From assembly GCA_029560815.1 (NCBI GenBank), contig JAKQKF010000491.1, positions 1-14,433 on the forward strand: 14,433 nucleotides of DNA, given 5' to 3'. Positions 5,986 to 13,370 of the stretch are shown one piece after another. How positions within the stretch are numbered: position 1 is the first letter of the stretch; each line of letters begins with the position of its first letter. Made by a program: the position numbers and the translations under genes. The notes under the pieces are model-generated. The model was not told where the DNA came from and made no database searches. It worked only from the letters and a program-made list of their open reading frames with translations. This DNA is from a bacterium (GTDB lineage Bacteria > KSB1 > UBA2214).

Positions 5986-6453
5986 ATGGCGAAAATCCTG
6001 ATTGTCGATGACGAACAAGATGTGCTCGAGACCCTCCCCGAGGTGGTGCGCAAATGGGGGCATGAGACCTTTGCGGCCCAGAACGGGGTCGAGGCCCTTC
6101 TCGCCCTGCAGCAGCAGAACTTTGATTTCATCGTGACCGATGTCAAGATGCCGGAGATGGACGGCATGGAACTGCTGCAAAAGATCCTGGAATTCGACCG
6201 GAATGTGATGGTCATCTTCCTGACCGGATATCCCTCCATCGATTCGGCGATCACGGCCATGCGCAGCGGGGCCTATGACTATCTGGTCAAGCCGGTCAAT
6301 CTCGATGAGCTCAAACTGCGCATCGAGCGCGGCCTCGAGCGCAAGGAGCACATCAAGGCTCTTCCGCTCCTGCGCGGACTGAACTGGGCCCTGCTGGTAT
6401 CGATCCCCCTCTGGCTGCTGCTCGGCTATATCCTGACCAAACTCCTGCGTTGA
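5986..6453 (+). CDS. Receiver-only response regulator with C-terminal membrane anchor
   Basis: 155 aa. Residues 3-120 are a complete CheY-like receiver: D8-D9, phospho-acceptor D52 in VTDVKMPEMDG, T80 in LTGYPS and K102 in LVKPV. After a basic amphipathic stretch (IERGLERKEHIKALPLLRG), residues about 132-154 form one hydrophobic helix (NWALLVSIPLWLLLGYILTK), ending four residues from the C-terminus. There is no output domain. This predicts a tail-anchored protein with the receiver in the cytoplasm. ATG 5986 is preceded by GAGGT at 5-nt spacing. In-frame upstream starts (5923, 5968) would add a cysteine-rich, non-homologous tail and lack good sites. Glucose-6-phosphate isomerase begins 28 nt downstream, so the two are probably co-transcribed. 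It may be a phosphate sink or intermediate for the kinase encoded at 1244-2806; that link is inference. Confidence 0.9.
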   Translation: MAKILIVDDEQDVLETLPEVVRKWGHETFAAQNGVEALLALQQQNFDFIVTDVKMPEMDGMELLQKILEFDRNVMVIFLTGYPSIDSAITAMRSGAYDYLVKPVNLDELKLRIERGLERKEHIKALPLLRGLNWALLVSIPLWLLLGYILTKLLR

Positions 6454-6481
6454 TCATTTCACCTCTCTTTGGAAGGCCTGT

Positions 6482-7831
6482 ATGATTAAACTCAATATCC
6501 GGCTGCTGAACCCGGAGGTCGACGAGGCCGCCGTCAAGGCGCAGCAGCGCTCAGTGCGCCGGGTTGTCGACCAGCTCTACAAGGGACGCTGCGCCGGTGC
6601 GGACATGCTCGGCTGGCGCGATCTCCCGCTCAGGGATAATCGTGAGGAACTCAAAAAGATCAGCAAGATCGCCCGCAAGATCCGCAAAAAGGCCGATCTC
6701 TTGATCGTCGTCGGCATCGGCGGCAGCTATCTGGGCGCGCGCGCCGCAATCGAGGGGCTCTGCCCCGCCCTGCCGGGCAACCGCAAAGGTCCCGAGATCC
6801 TCTTTCTCGGCAACCACCTTGATGCCGACTATACGGCCGAACTGCTCGACTATATCAAGGATAAAAAATACTATATCAATGTGATCAGCAAATCGGGCAC
6901 GACGATTGAGCCCGGAATCGCCTTCCGCCTCCTCCTCGACCATCTCAGGCGCACACTGCCACCCAAAAAGGTCAAAGAGAGGGTCATCGCCACTACCAGC
7001 CCGGCCAAGGGCGCCCTCCTCGCCATGGCCGGCGATGCCGGGTTTGAGAAACTTGTCATTCCGGAGGACGTCGGCGGCCGTTTCAGCGTGCTCACTCCCG
7101 TCGGCCTCCTCCCCATGGCGGTGGCCGGCATCAATATCAAGGCGATGCTGAAGGGAGCGCGCAGCATGGCCCGCCACTGCGGCGAGAACCGGACCATAGC
7201 CGGAAACGACGCCCTCAAATATGCTGTCGCCCGCAATCTGCTCTACCAGGCCGGCAAACGCATCGAGATTCTCGGGGTCTGGAATCCCGCCCTGCTCTAC
7301 CTGGCGGAGTGGTGGAAACAGCTCTTCGGCGAGAGCGAGGGCAAGGACAAGAAAGGCATCTTTCCCGCCTCGGTGGGGCTGACCACCGATCTGCATTCCC
7401 TCGGCCAGTACATTCAGGACGGCCGGCGCGAGCTTTTTGAGACCTTCCTGGTTGTCGACAAGAACCGCAGAAAGGTGGTCATGCCGGAGCTGGAGGGTGA
7501 TCCCGACCAGCTGGGTTTTCTGGCGGGTGAACAGCTCGCTTCTGCCAACCGGCAGGCCTGGCGCGGCACCATGCTGGCTCATCATGACGGCCAGACTCCC
7601 AACATGACCCTGCATATCGGCAAGCGGGACGCTTTCCACTTCGGCGAGCTCTTTTACTTTTTCGAGTTCGCCGTCGCCGTCAGCGGCCTGCTGCTCGGGG
7701 TCAACCCCTTCGACCAGCCCGGTGTGGAGGCCTACAAGAACAACATGTTCGCCCTGCTCGGCGAACCCAGCCGCGAAAACGAGAGACTCGCCCTGGAAGA
7801 AAGGCTAAACAAAATCGACGACTCGAACTAA
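6482..7831 (+). CDS. pgi: Glucose-6-phosphate isomerase
   Basis: 449 aa, the length of the shorter Bacillus-type enzyme. It interconverts glucose 6-phosphate and fructose 6-phosphate in the cytoplasm (glycolysis/gluconeogenesis). The SIS-fold motifs are in place: VVGIGGSYLGARAAIEG near the N-terminus, the phosphate-binding SKSGTT at 136-141, VGGRFSVLTPVGLLP, the catalytic E284 in FGESEGKDKKGIFPA, the histidine region AHHDGQTPNM with H367/H368, and the active-site K419 in QPGVEAYKNN. The start at 6482 follows GGAAGG at 5-nt spacing. It lies 28 nt after the tail-anchored receiver, and its stop is 9 nt before the NUDIX start, so the three genes look like one operon. Nothing is missing or broken. 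Confidence 0.97.
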   Translation: MIKLNIRLLNPEVDEAAVKAQQRSVRRVVDQLYKGRCAGADMLGWRDLPLRDNREELKKISKIARKIRKKADLLIVVGIGGSYLGARAAIEGLCPALPGNRKGPEILFLGNHLDADYTAELLDYIKDKKYYINVISKSGTTIEPGIAFRLLLDHLRRTLPPKKVKERVIATTSPAKGALLAMAGDAGFEKLVIPEDVGGRFSVLTPVGLLPMAVAGINIKAMLKGARSMARHCGENRTIAGNDALKYAVARNLLYQAGKRIEILGVWNPALLYLAEWWKQLFGESEGKDKKGIFPASVGLTTDLHSLGQYIQDGRRELFETFLVVDKNRRKVVMPELEGDPDQLGFLAGEQLASANRQAWRGTMLAHHDGQTPNMTLHIGKRDAFHFGELFYFFEFAVAVSGLLLGVNPFDQPGVEAYKNNMFALLGEPSRENERLALEERLNKIDDSN

Positions 7832-7840
7832 GGAGACCCC

Positions 7841-8476
7841 GTGGCCGCATCAGACCGCATGATTATGGTGGTAGACCGCTCCACTCTCTTCGCAGAGGAG
7901 TATTTTCAGGGCTTTGCGCCCGCTGCTGCGCACGACTATCAATCGCTTATCCGCGACCACTATTTTTACGAACTGCGCGACAAGGCGGAAATCATGCCGC
8001 AGTACAAGCAGCCCATCGCCTACGCCATCATCGTTCACAAGGAGAGCCACGAAGTTTTCGCCTACCAGCGCTCGAGCAAGGAGGGGCAATACAACGAGAC
8101 CCGCTTGCGCGGCAAGTGGTCATGGGGAATCGGCGGCCATATCGACAAAATCGATATCGAGAACGGCGACCCCATCCGCGCGAGCCTCCTGCGCGAGCTG
8201 AGCGAGGAGCTGCAGATCAAGCAGTTCGATGATCCCGTCATCCTCGGCTATATCAATGACGACGAGACCGAGGTCGGTTCCGTCCACTTCGGCATGCTCT
8301 ACCTCATCATGACCAGTGACCGCGGGGTGAGACCGGCCGATGCCGAGATCGCCTGGGGCGGATTCATGCCGGTCAGCCAGCTCGAGGAGATCAGCCAGAG
8401 CAGCGAAGCCTCCGTGGAGAGCTGGTCCGCCATCAGTCTGCTCCCCCTCAAGCAGGCCCTGGCGAAAAAGAGATAG
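7841..8476 (+). CDS. NUDIX-family hydrolase / predicted MutT-like phosphoesterase
   Basis: 211 aa from GTG 7841, preceded by AGGAGA (7831-7836) that overlaps the pgi stop codon. It resembles the longer NUDIX proteins annotated as predicted MutT-family phosphoesterases. The core has GKWSWGIGGHID followed by the metal-binding helix LLRELSEELQI, with R118-E119 and E122-E123 in the REUxEE pattern. Compared with the standard box, the G-to-RE distance is several residues longer (an insertion KIDIENGD) and the usual glycine after the last glutamates is Q125. The N-terminal 40 residues (DYQSLIRDHYFYELRDKAE) are a family extension. Substrate unknown; the family hydrolyses nucleoside-diphosphate-linked compounds. 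Its tight coupling to pgi suggests co-expression but does not prove a sugar-nucleotide role. Confidence 0.88.
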   Translation: MAASDRMIMVVDRSTLFAEEYFQGFAPAAAHDYQSLIRDHYFYELRDKAEIMPQYKQPIAYAIIVHKESHEVFAYQRSSKEGQYNETRLRGKWSWGIGGHIDKIDIENGDPIRASLLRELSEELQIKQFDDPVILGYINDDETEVGSVHFGMLYLIMTSDRGVRPADAEIAWGGFMPVSQLEEISQSSEASVESWSAISLLPLKQALAKKR

Positions 8477-8524
8477 CCGCCTCCCGCCTCACTCCACCAG
8501 TACCTTCTTGCACAGTCGTCAGGC

Positions 8525-8570
8525 CAATCCGCTCCGCCGGCCGGAGCGGATTGCCGGCGGCACAGCCGGC
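8525..8570. repeat. Perfect 12-bp hairpin plus GCCGGC repeat after the NUDIX gene
   Basis: CAATCCGCTCCG (8525-8536) and CGGAGCGGATTG (8542-8553) are perfect complements around CCGGC. GCCGGC then occurs at 8553-8558 and 8565-8570 and can form a second stem. No T-run follows on either strand. It may stall or stabilise the 3' end of the operon transcript, or be a REP-like repeat. Confidence 0.55.
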
Positions 8571-8594
8571 CCGTTAACCAGGAATCCAACCACC

Positions 8595-8851
8595 ATGAAA
8601 ATCAAACACCCCCTCATATTCACCGCTGCACGAGATAAAGCGGGATCAAGACGGGGGGCGGCTTTGGCCGGACTGCGGAGCGATTGGCACAGAACCGAAG
8701 GGTGGGTTCGGCCGGTATGCGGGCGGAAACCGAGACCAAAAACGTGCGCAGACCAGTCACCTGGGCCTGTGCGCAGCCGCTCAATCCGGATGGATCCCTG
8801 ACCATCCAGCTCAATAATTTTGATGATCCGGGCTGGCGGAAAGGCATTTAA
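8595..8851 (+). pseudogene. Possible remnant of a deleted exported-protein gene
   Basis: An ATG at 8595 begins MKIKHPLIFTAA, which looks like the first residues of a signal peptide, but the frame turns into low-quality sequence. In another frame, open from 8639, a C-terminus-like segment reads VTWACAQPLNPDGSLTIQLN then NFDDPGWRKGI and stops at 8849-8851, 40 nt before the next gene. The two pieces could be the ends of one gene with its middle lost. ATG 8717 could also start a real 44-aa ORF. No family recognised. The rest of the 8477-8891 spacer holds the hairpins above and an 8-bp palindrome TTGTACAA (8866-8873). Confidence 0.3.
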
Positions 8852-8891
8852 GCTCGACCAATCCATTGTACAAACAAGGAGATAAAAGGTC

Positions 8892-11087
8892 ATGACAAAG
8901 CCACAAAGCATGCCATGGGGCAAGGCCATATTTGTCATTCTGCTGCTTGGTTGTACTCTCACGGCTGCAGCTCAGCAGTCCGGTGCTGAAACCGGCGCAG
9001 CCCTGGGACCCTGGGATTGGGGGCACATACGCATTGTCCGTTCGAACGACAACATCGAGTTCCTGAATCGGCTGCATGCCACAGTCAACCAGAACGGCGG
9101 TCCGATCATTTTTCCGAAGGACAGGGAGAGCGGCCTCTTCATCACCGATCTGGCCGAATTCGATAAAATGGTCGCCGCCGCCCGCGCAAAAGTAGACCGT
9201 TTTCATCGTGAAGGCATGCATGTCATCGCCTATACCACCATGGCCCTGGCGGGCGAGAGCCCGACCTATGAAGATCTGCCCAGGCCGGAAGAGCTCTCCC
9301 TGAACGAAGCCTATAACACACCTGGAGTGTGGGAAATGTATGCCCGCTATTTTGGCCCGCGACCGGCGGAGGGGCCGGACAAATGGGCCCGGCGGACCCA
9401 CGACGGGAAATACTCCTTTTACCGTTTCAGGCATCCCAATGCGCCCAAAACCGGCGGCCGGTTCGAAATGTTCGGTTGCCAGGACAATCCCTCCTACCTG
9501 CAGTATTTCAAGGGTGTCATGAAGCTGGTGGCCATCGGCGGGTACGATGGCGCTTATGTCGACTGGACAAAAGTGCATGAAGGCACCTGTTATTGCCCGC
9601 ACTCCCGGGAGGCCTTTAGAAAATATCTGCGGGAGAAAGTCTCTCCCGTGTATCTGCGCGAGCGGTACGGAATTGCGGATGTGGCGCAAGTCGACCCCCC
9701 GCTGGACAATACACAGGCGCTGTGGCGGGAATGGCTGATGTTCCGCAGCTGGTCGCTGACCGAATTTCAACGGGAGATCCGCGCTGCGGCCAGAACTATC
9801 AATCCGGATTTCCTGCTCTCCGGCAATATCAATGGCGGCGATTACGGTAACATGGCCTATACCAACGGCGATGACATGGAGATGATGGGCACGGTCGAGG
9901 ACTTTTTCTATTCGGAAATTCAGGCGGGGCTGCGCTCCGTCCCGCGTGCCGAAGGCGATGTCAAGGTCTCCAATTCCGGACCGCTGAAATTTCTGGCCGC
10001 TGCGGCGATGCAAAAGCCGGTCTGGATGTACTGCATTCAGCCTTCCATACCCAAACCGATTCCCAATGAGAAGGCCCTGTTCAATCTGATCAAGCTGAGC
10101 ATTGCCGAAGCCTTTGCCAACCACAATACATTCAGTGTTGTGCGTGAAACCTTTGGTGAGCCGATCTCGCCGATGGTCCATGACGGGGCCGAACAGATCT
10201 ATGCGTTTTTTAAGGAAAACGAGAAAAACCTCATCGGGGCAAAACTGGCCGCCAATACGGCCATCTATTGCTCAATCAACCAGTTTTACAGCGATGAGTT
10301 CAGCTATTTCAATCCGGCGTCCAGGGTTCTTGCTGACAATGGCATCGCCCACGTCATGACGGTTGAACGGGATTTCGATGCGGCCGAGCTGGCAAAGTAT
10401 AAAACACTGATTCTGCCGTACGTTCCGCTCATGAGCGATGAACAGATCAAATTGATCAACGCTTTTGTGCAAAATGGCGGTGGTCTGGTTGTGATGGGCT
10501 TGAGCTCGGCAAAGGATGAAAACGGTCTGCCGCGGCGGAATCCGGGGCTGGCGGAGTTATTGGGTTTTGGCCTGCAGGACGCGCCAATCACCATCACGCG
10601 CAGAGAATCGGGCAAGGGACGGGTGGTGTTCATTCCGTTGAATCCGATACCGGTGGGCCGCGGCGACACGGAGAACTCGCCCCTCCCCGACGATCAACTG
10701 ATGTACGGGCGCGGTCAATTTCCTGACCGGGTAAAAGAGGCTTTTGCCTCCTTGCCGGAGGCGGTTGAATGGGCGGCGGCCGGCGAATTTTCCGGAAAAC
10801 ACTTTGCCTCCAGCATGGTCGAGATGACCACGATGGAGCAAAAAGAGAAGAATCTGCAGCTGGTGCACCTGGTTAATTATCAGGTTACGCTGGATGGCGC
10901 AGTTACGCCGGCAGGGAACGTCAGGGTGCGTCTGCAAATCCCGGAGAACAAAAAAGTAGCCCGGGTGACGGCCGGATCACCGATCAACAAAACCGCCGCC
11001 ATCCGCTTTGAAAAAAAAGCGGGAAGTATTGAATTTGTACTCCCGGCATTTGAAATTTACTCGTTGGCGACCGTTTATTTTGAATAG
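8892..11087 (+). CDS. Exported glycoside-hydrolase-like TIM-barrel protein with GATase-like domain
   Basis: 731 aa. The N-terminus is a secretion signal (KAIFVILLLGCTLTAAAQ). LLGC makes a lipoprotein with C21 possible, and cleavage after TAAA is the alternative. Residues about 40-430 read as a (beta/alpha)8 barrel of the hypothetical-glycosyl-hydrolase/GH42-like type. The strand GGYDGAYVDW carries D224, followed by the cysteine pair C233-Y-C235-P-H and REAFRKYLREKV, a pattern I associate with such barrels. Residues about 450-535 (AIYCSINQFY ... LAKYKTLILPYVPLMSDEQI ... NGGGLVVMG) match the GATase-like trimerisation domain of GH42-type enzymes. The C-terminal 100 residues look like a beta-sandwich. 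AAGGAGAT at 8876-8883 serves ATG 8892. It probably acts on an extracellular or periplasmic glycan, but no catalytic pair can be assigned with certainty. It is first in a four-gene exported cluster. Confidence 0.8.
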   Translation: MTKPQSMPWGKAIFVILLLGCTLTAAAQQSGAETGAALGPWDWGHIRIVRSNDNIEFLNRLHATVNQNGGPIIFPKDRESGLFITDLAEFDKMVAAARAKVDRFHREGMHVIAYTTMALAGESPTYEDLPRPEELSLNEAYNTPGVWEMYARYFGPRPAEGPDKWARRTHDGKYSFYRFRHPNAPKTGGRFEMFGCQDNPSYLQYFKGVMKLVAIGGYDGAYVDWTKVHEGTCYCPHSREAFRKYLREKVSPVYLRERYGIADVAQVDPPLDNTQALWREWLMFRSWSLTEFQREIRAAARTINPDFLLSGNINGGDYGNMAYTNGDDMEMMGTVEDFFYSEIQAGLRSVPRAEGDVKVSNSGPLKFLAAAAMQKPVWMYCIQPSIPKPIPNEKALFNLIKLSIAEAFANHNTFSVVRETFGEPISPMVHDGAEQIYAFFKENEKNLIGAKLAANTAIYCSINQFYSDEFSYFNPASRVLADNGIAHVMTVERDFDAAELAKYKTLILPYVPLMSDEQIKLINAFVQNGGGLVVMGLSSAKDENGLPRRNPGLAELLGFGLQDAPITITRRESGKGRVVFIPLNPIPVGRGDTENSPLPDDQLMYGRGQFPDRVKEAFASLPEAVEWAAAGEFSGKHFASSMVEMTTMEQKEKNLQLVHLVNYQVTLDGAVTPAGNVRVRLQIPENKKVARVTAGSPINKTAAIRFEKKAGSIEFVLPAFEIYSLATVYFE

Positions 11088-11188
11088 CCTGTCCGACGTG
11101 TATGAAGGCCGGCTGCGCAGTGCCATCCGTAGAGGGGCCCAATTGAACATGAGGAAGAGAGATATCCAAATTATGGAGACTTTGGTCC

Positions 11189-12466
11189 ATGAACCCGATA
11201 AAGCGTCGTGGTTTTATAAAGCAGACCGCCCGGATAACTGCGGGATTGGCTGCAGCAAACGTAATGGCCTGCAAGGGAGGGCAAACTATGGCCGGCGATG
11301 GCATAGCGGCGATGATACCGCTGCCGATCCAGATTGTCATTGATGATGTGGGCTGGTGGTCGGGCGAAGATGGCAGTGCGCGGCAGGAGCCTTACCGCAC
11401 CGGCATCAAGCGCAACCATGTTCCCGCAGATTACCAGGCGATTGTCGACCTCGGCAAAGGACTGGGGGTCCGGCCGCAGGCGGCCACCATTCTCTGCGAA
11501 TGGGACCGGGAAAATATCTTGCGCCAGCTGCCCACCAGCACCTGGATGCGGGAAAAATGGGATAACCGTAAATGGGTGGGGCCCTGGCTGGAGGAAGCCG
11601 CCGATATCATCCGCAGCAATCAGCGCCACTACGAATTGACGCTGCACGGCATCGGACATGAATACTGGGCGGACAGCAATTTTACGCGGGCGGAGTGGGC
11701 GGAGAGAAACGGGAACATGCGTCCCAGGGATCAGGTCGAGCTGCATCTGGACTATTATGCCCGCCTGCTGCAGCAGAACCAGCTCGGTCCCTTTCCCCGG
11801 TCGTTCGTCCCGACTGCTTTTTTGCACGGCTTCGGCCCAACTCCGACATCTTCAACGAGTCTGGCGGAGATCATCAGCAAGCGCGGCATCAGCTATATCA
11901 ATACGCCCTTCAGCACCATGGCCAACGCGGAGGCTGTGCAGTTTGGTCTGTTCGGCATTGATTCCGGCGTCATGACCGTAGACCGCGGTGAAGATCTGTT
12001 CGACTGGGACATCATCGGCGGCACCCCCGAGGCGATGATCAGCGGCCCGACCTGCGGGATGCATTGGCCGAACCTGCTGCATGCCGACCCCGCACGCAAC
12101 TCCGAAATTGTCGCCGGCTGGGTGAAATATCTCTCGCCATACAATTCCCGGATGGAAACGCTCCTGGCGCCGGATTCGACCTTTTTTCAACAGCAGCTTG
12201 CGCATCACGTCTGCACCGGCCTGGCCAGGAAAGGCCGGTACGTCGAGCTGGATTTCAGCAAAATCAGCGCTGTCCCGGAGCAGGCTGCCGGCCGGCAGTT
12301 CATCCTCAAGGTCCGCAGCGCCTCCCGGCTGCAGTTTAAAGCCAGAAATATCAACGTTGTTTCCGATTCGTTCATCGCTGAGAATGAAGGTTTTCTGTAT
12401 GCCCTCACCCTTGAGCGGATTCCGGACAAAATGGCGGCCAGGATTGAATTCATCACAGCAGGGTAG
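11189..12466 (+). CDS. Tat-exported polysaccharide-deacetylase-like protein
   Basis: 425 aa. The N-terminus has a twin-arginine motif RRGFIK (6-11) and a hydrophobic stretch ending VMAC with C28, so it may be a Tat-exported lipoprotein. The domain beginning PLPIQIVIDDVGWW has the Asp-Asp pair D52-D53 typical of NodB-like deacetylases. H153 and H157 in LTLHGIGHEYW fit the HxxxH metal site. Later segments (SFVPTAFLHGFGPT, KRGISYINTPFS) fit a deformed barrel searching for an alternate sugar-like ligand. It would remove acetyl or similar groups from a glycan outside the cytoplasm. TGGAGA precedes ATG 11189 at 9-nt spacing. It follows the barrel gene by 101 nt and precedes the CBM9-like gene by 24 nt. 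The deacetylase fold is a reasoned guess; the activity is not proven. Confidence 0.7.
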   Translation: MNPIKRRGFIKQTARITAGLAAANVMACKGGQTMAGDGIAAMIPLPIQIVIDDVGWWSGEDGSARQEPYRTGIKRNHVPADYQAIVDLGKGLGVRPQAATILCEWDRENILRQLPTSTWMREKWDNRKWVGPWLEEAADIIRSNQRHYELTLHGIGHEYWADSNFTRAEWAERNGNMRPRDQVELHLDYYARLLQQNQLGPFPRSFVPTAFLHGFGPTPTSSTSLAEIISKRGISYINTPFSTMANAEAVQFGLFGIDSGVMTVDRGEDLFDWDIIGGTPEAMISGPTCGMHWPNLLHADPARNSEIVAGWVKYLSPYNSRMETLLAPDSTFFQQQLAHHVCTGLARKGRYVELDFSKISAVPEQAAGRQFILKVRSASRLQFKARNINVVSDSFIAENEGFLYALTLERIPDKMAARIEFITAG

Positions 12467-12490
12467 AAAAACAAACCTCCGGAGCAGCTC

Positions 12491-13291
12491 GTGCAGCCGA
12501 TGAGAGAAAATACTGTAGTATGGTGCTTTCCCAAGTCCCTGAAAATCCGCGTCAGCACAAAAACAGGCCTGCCAATGCTCCTGATCGGCCTGTGTCTTTT
12601 CGCGGGCTGCACGCGACAGCCCGGACCGGAGTTGTCCATCACAGCGGTGCGCACAAAGACAGCTATCAACATCGATGGCCTACTCGACGAAGCTGCCTGG
12701 CGGATCGCCGACCCGGTCTTGCTCCGGAATAATCGCTCCGGACAGGAGGTCAGGGAGAAGCAGGCGGACACGCGCGTCATGACCTGCCACGACGACAGCA
12801 CGCTTTTTATCGCATTCATCTGTGATGATCCGGATATCTGGGCCCATTACACGCAGCGTGACGATCACCTGTGGAAAGAAGAAGCCGTCGAGGTTTTTAT
12901 CGATGCCGATGAGGTGCCTGAAACCTATGTGGAGATCGAAGTCTCCCCGGCCAATGTGCTTTTCGATAGCTATATTGTCGATCCGGTGAACATCGATATT
13001 CCGGCGACAGCGGCATTCGACCTGCCCGGAATCCGGACCGGGGTGACCGTTGCCGGCACGCTGAATGTGCGTGATGACAGGGATCAGCACTGGTCGGTGG
13101 AAATTGCCGTCCCTTTCCGCGACCTGGCTGTTGAGAGGACAAAAAGTCCGGCCCCCGGTTCATCATTGAAAATCAATTTTTTCCGTGTCGACAAGAATCA
13201 GGGCATGGACTCCGCCAGCTACGCCTGGTCGCCCACCGGTGGGCGCTTTCATAACCCCGCCGCGTTTGGCAGATTGTTCCTGAAACAGTAG
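12491..13291 (+). CDS. Lipoprotein with CBM9-like carbohydrate-binding fold
   Basis: 266 aa from GTG 12491 (GGAG 6 nt upstream); ATG 12500 is an alternative with poor spacing. The hydrophobic stretch LPMLLIGLCLFAGC ends in a good lipobox with C40, so the mature protein starts there. The long basic lead before it is unusual. The mature part shows the CBM9-like family signature: INIDGLLDEAAWRIADP near the start, then DDSTLFIAFICDDPDIWAHY, a WKEEAVEVFIDADE strand pair, HWSVEIAVPFRDL, and LKINFFRVD near the end. Such domains bind sugars or sit beside glycan-degrading enzymes. Placement between the deacetylase-like gene (24 nt) and the amidohydrolase (79 nt) supports a shared extracellular substrate. 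Confidence 0.8.
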   Translation: MQPMRENTVVWCFPKSLKIRVSTKTGLPMLLIGLCLFAGCTRQPGPELSITAVRTKTAINIDGLLDEAAWRIADPVLLRNNRSGQEVREKQADTRVMTCHDDSTLFIAFICDDPDIWAHYTQRDDHLWKEEAVEVFIDADEVPETYVEIEVSPANVLFDSYIVDPVNIDIPATAAFDLPGIRTGVTVAGTLNVRDDRDQHWSVEIAVPFRDLAVERTKSPAPGSSLKINFFRVDKNQGMDSASYAWSPTGGRFHNPAAFGRLFLKQ

Positions 13292-13370
13292 CTGCCGGCA
13301 CGACCTGATAGATCGCTTTCACGGGGTGACCGTTTGGATATTAACCAGCAGCAGGATATGGAGGTTCAAT

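Noticed and set aside
11008..11343. Plus-strand open frame bridging the barrel gene and the deacetylase-like gene
   Set aside because: It is a shifted-frame overlap of both genes; its translation shows no domain and the Tat protein start is well supported.
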